Notes under the pieces: model-generated
What the model saw: the letters and a program-made list of their open reading frames with translations, nothing else
Databases searched by the model: none
What the model was told of the DNA's origin: nothing
Assembly: GCA_964552715.1 (NCBI GenBank)
Contig: CAZKHZ010000011.1
Location: 1-30,650 of the forward strand
Length of the DNA: 30,650 nucleotides
Direction of reading: 5' to 3'
Source: UBA7692 sp964552715
GTDB taxonomy: Bacteria > Bacteroidota > Bacteroidia > Chitinophagales > LD1
Translations under genes and position numbers: made by a program
Part shown: positions 30,407 to 30,650 of the stretch, piece by piece
How positions within the stretch are numbered: position 1 is the stretch's first letter
How the letters are laid out: each line of letters starts with the position of its first letter

Positions 30407-30649
30407 ATGGCTTTAACGATAACAGATGCTGACCTGCAATTATTGAAAATGGATAAAAATCAATTCAAGATTGAATTAGCTTGTCATTTCTATCAAATCG
30501 GCAAAATGAGTACTGGACAGGCTTCAACGTTCACAGAGCTAGATAGAATCTCATTTCAAACGGAACTTTCAAAAAGAAAAATTGCCATCAACTATACTGT
30601 GCAAGATTTACATGATGATATGGAAACGCTTAATAAATTGGGTATCTAA
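30407..30649 (+). CDS. UPF0175 family protein (antitoxin-like)
   Basis: This 80-residue protein has the UPF0175 pattern: FKIELACHFYQIGKMSTGQA, then an HTH-like segment FTELDRISFQTELSKRKI and the ending NYTVQDLHDDMETLNKLGI. Members often act as DNA-binding antitoxin-like partners of a downstream PIN-domain (DUF3368) protein. The window ends 1 bp after the stop codon, so the partner cannot be checked. It begins 20 bp after DAHP synthase and may be read through from it. The family assignment is fairly firm; the toxin-antitoxin role is inferred. Confidence 0.82.
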   Translation: MALTITDADLQLLKMDKNQFKIELACHFYQIGKMSTGQASTFTELDRISFQTELSKRKIAINYTVQDLHDDMETLNKLGI

Positions 30650-30650
30650 A

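Overview
The window is a chromosomal stretch from a member of the Bacteroidota, probably near Chitinophagales or Sphingobacteriia; the finer placement is inference. The evidence is several upstream regions with the Bacteroidota promoter pattern (TTTG or ATTG, about 18-19 bases, then TAnnTTTG), a bTHX small-subunit ribosomal protein, a fragment of a type IX secretion sorting domain, an S23-like four-helix-bundle gene, a TPR-LytS kinase, a CusA-TolC fusion and a homodimeric glycyl-tRNA synthetase. No rRNA, tRNA, CRISPR array or intact insertion sequence was recognised.

Layout. 1-2117 (minus): 5' part of malate synthase, a four-helix-bundle cassette flanked by short inverted repeats, and an orphan response regulator. 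2317-4157 (plus): a stand-alone LON substrate-binding domain protein, a YkgJ-type cysteine-cluster protein and a SlyD-like FKBP. 4305-4919 (minus): bTHX with a histone-H1-like tail, and HU. 5234-7348 (plus): a small lipoprotein and a two-part glycosyltransferase, meeting a RetSat/CrtI-like oxidoreductase stop codon to stop codon. 9075-11626 (plus): a PKD-like lipoprotein and a TPR-LytS histidine kinase. 11835-13665 (minus): an aminopeptidase P and a solo HsdR N-terminal-like nuclease. 13749-13978 holds two joined gene remnants. 14008-21058 (minus) is a metal-efflux operon: small His-rich protein, CusA/CzcA pump fused to a TolC-like channel, lipoprotein adaptor, and a ferritin-like/VIT1 membrane protein. 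21129-22692 (minus): isochorismate synthase and L19. 22866-24407 (plus): glyS. 24408-25724 is a 1.3-kb non-coding tract. 25725-30649 (plus): lon, a ribulose-phosphate-3-epimerase-like/CBS fusion, DAHP synthase and a UPF0175 protein.

The most unusual items are: (i) the glyS-lon intergenic tract, with eight tandem copies of about 42 bp in two alternating subtypes, bordered by long perfect inverted repeats and next to a decayed IS4-like transposase; (ii) the epimerase-CBS fusion 13 bp upstream of DAHP synthase, which suggests a regulated link between the pentose-phosphate pathway and aromatic synthesis; (iii) the pump-channel fusion with a signal-peptide-like segment at its junction. Housekeeping genes dominate the rest. 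All function calls come from reading motifs in the translated sequence; no database search was run.
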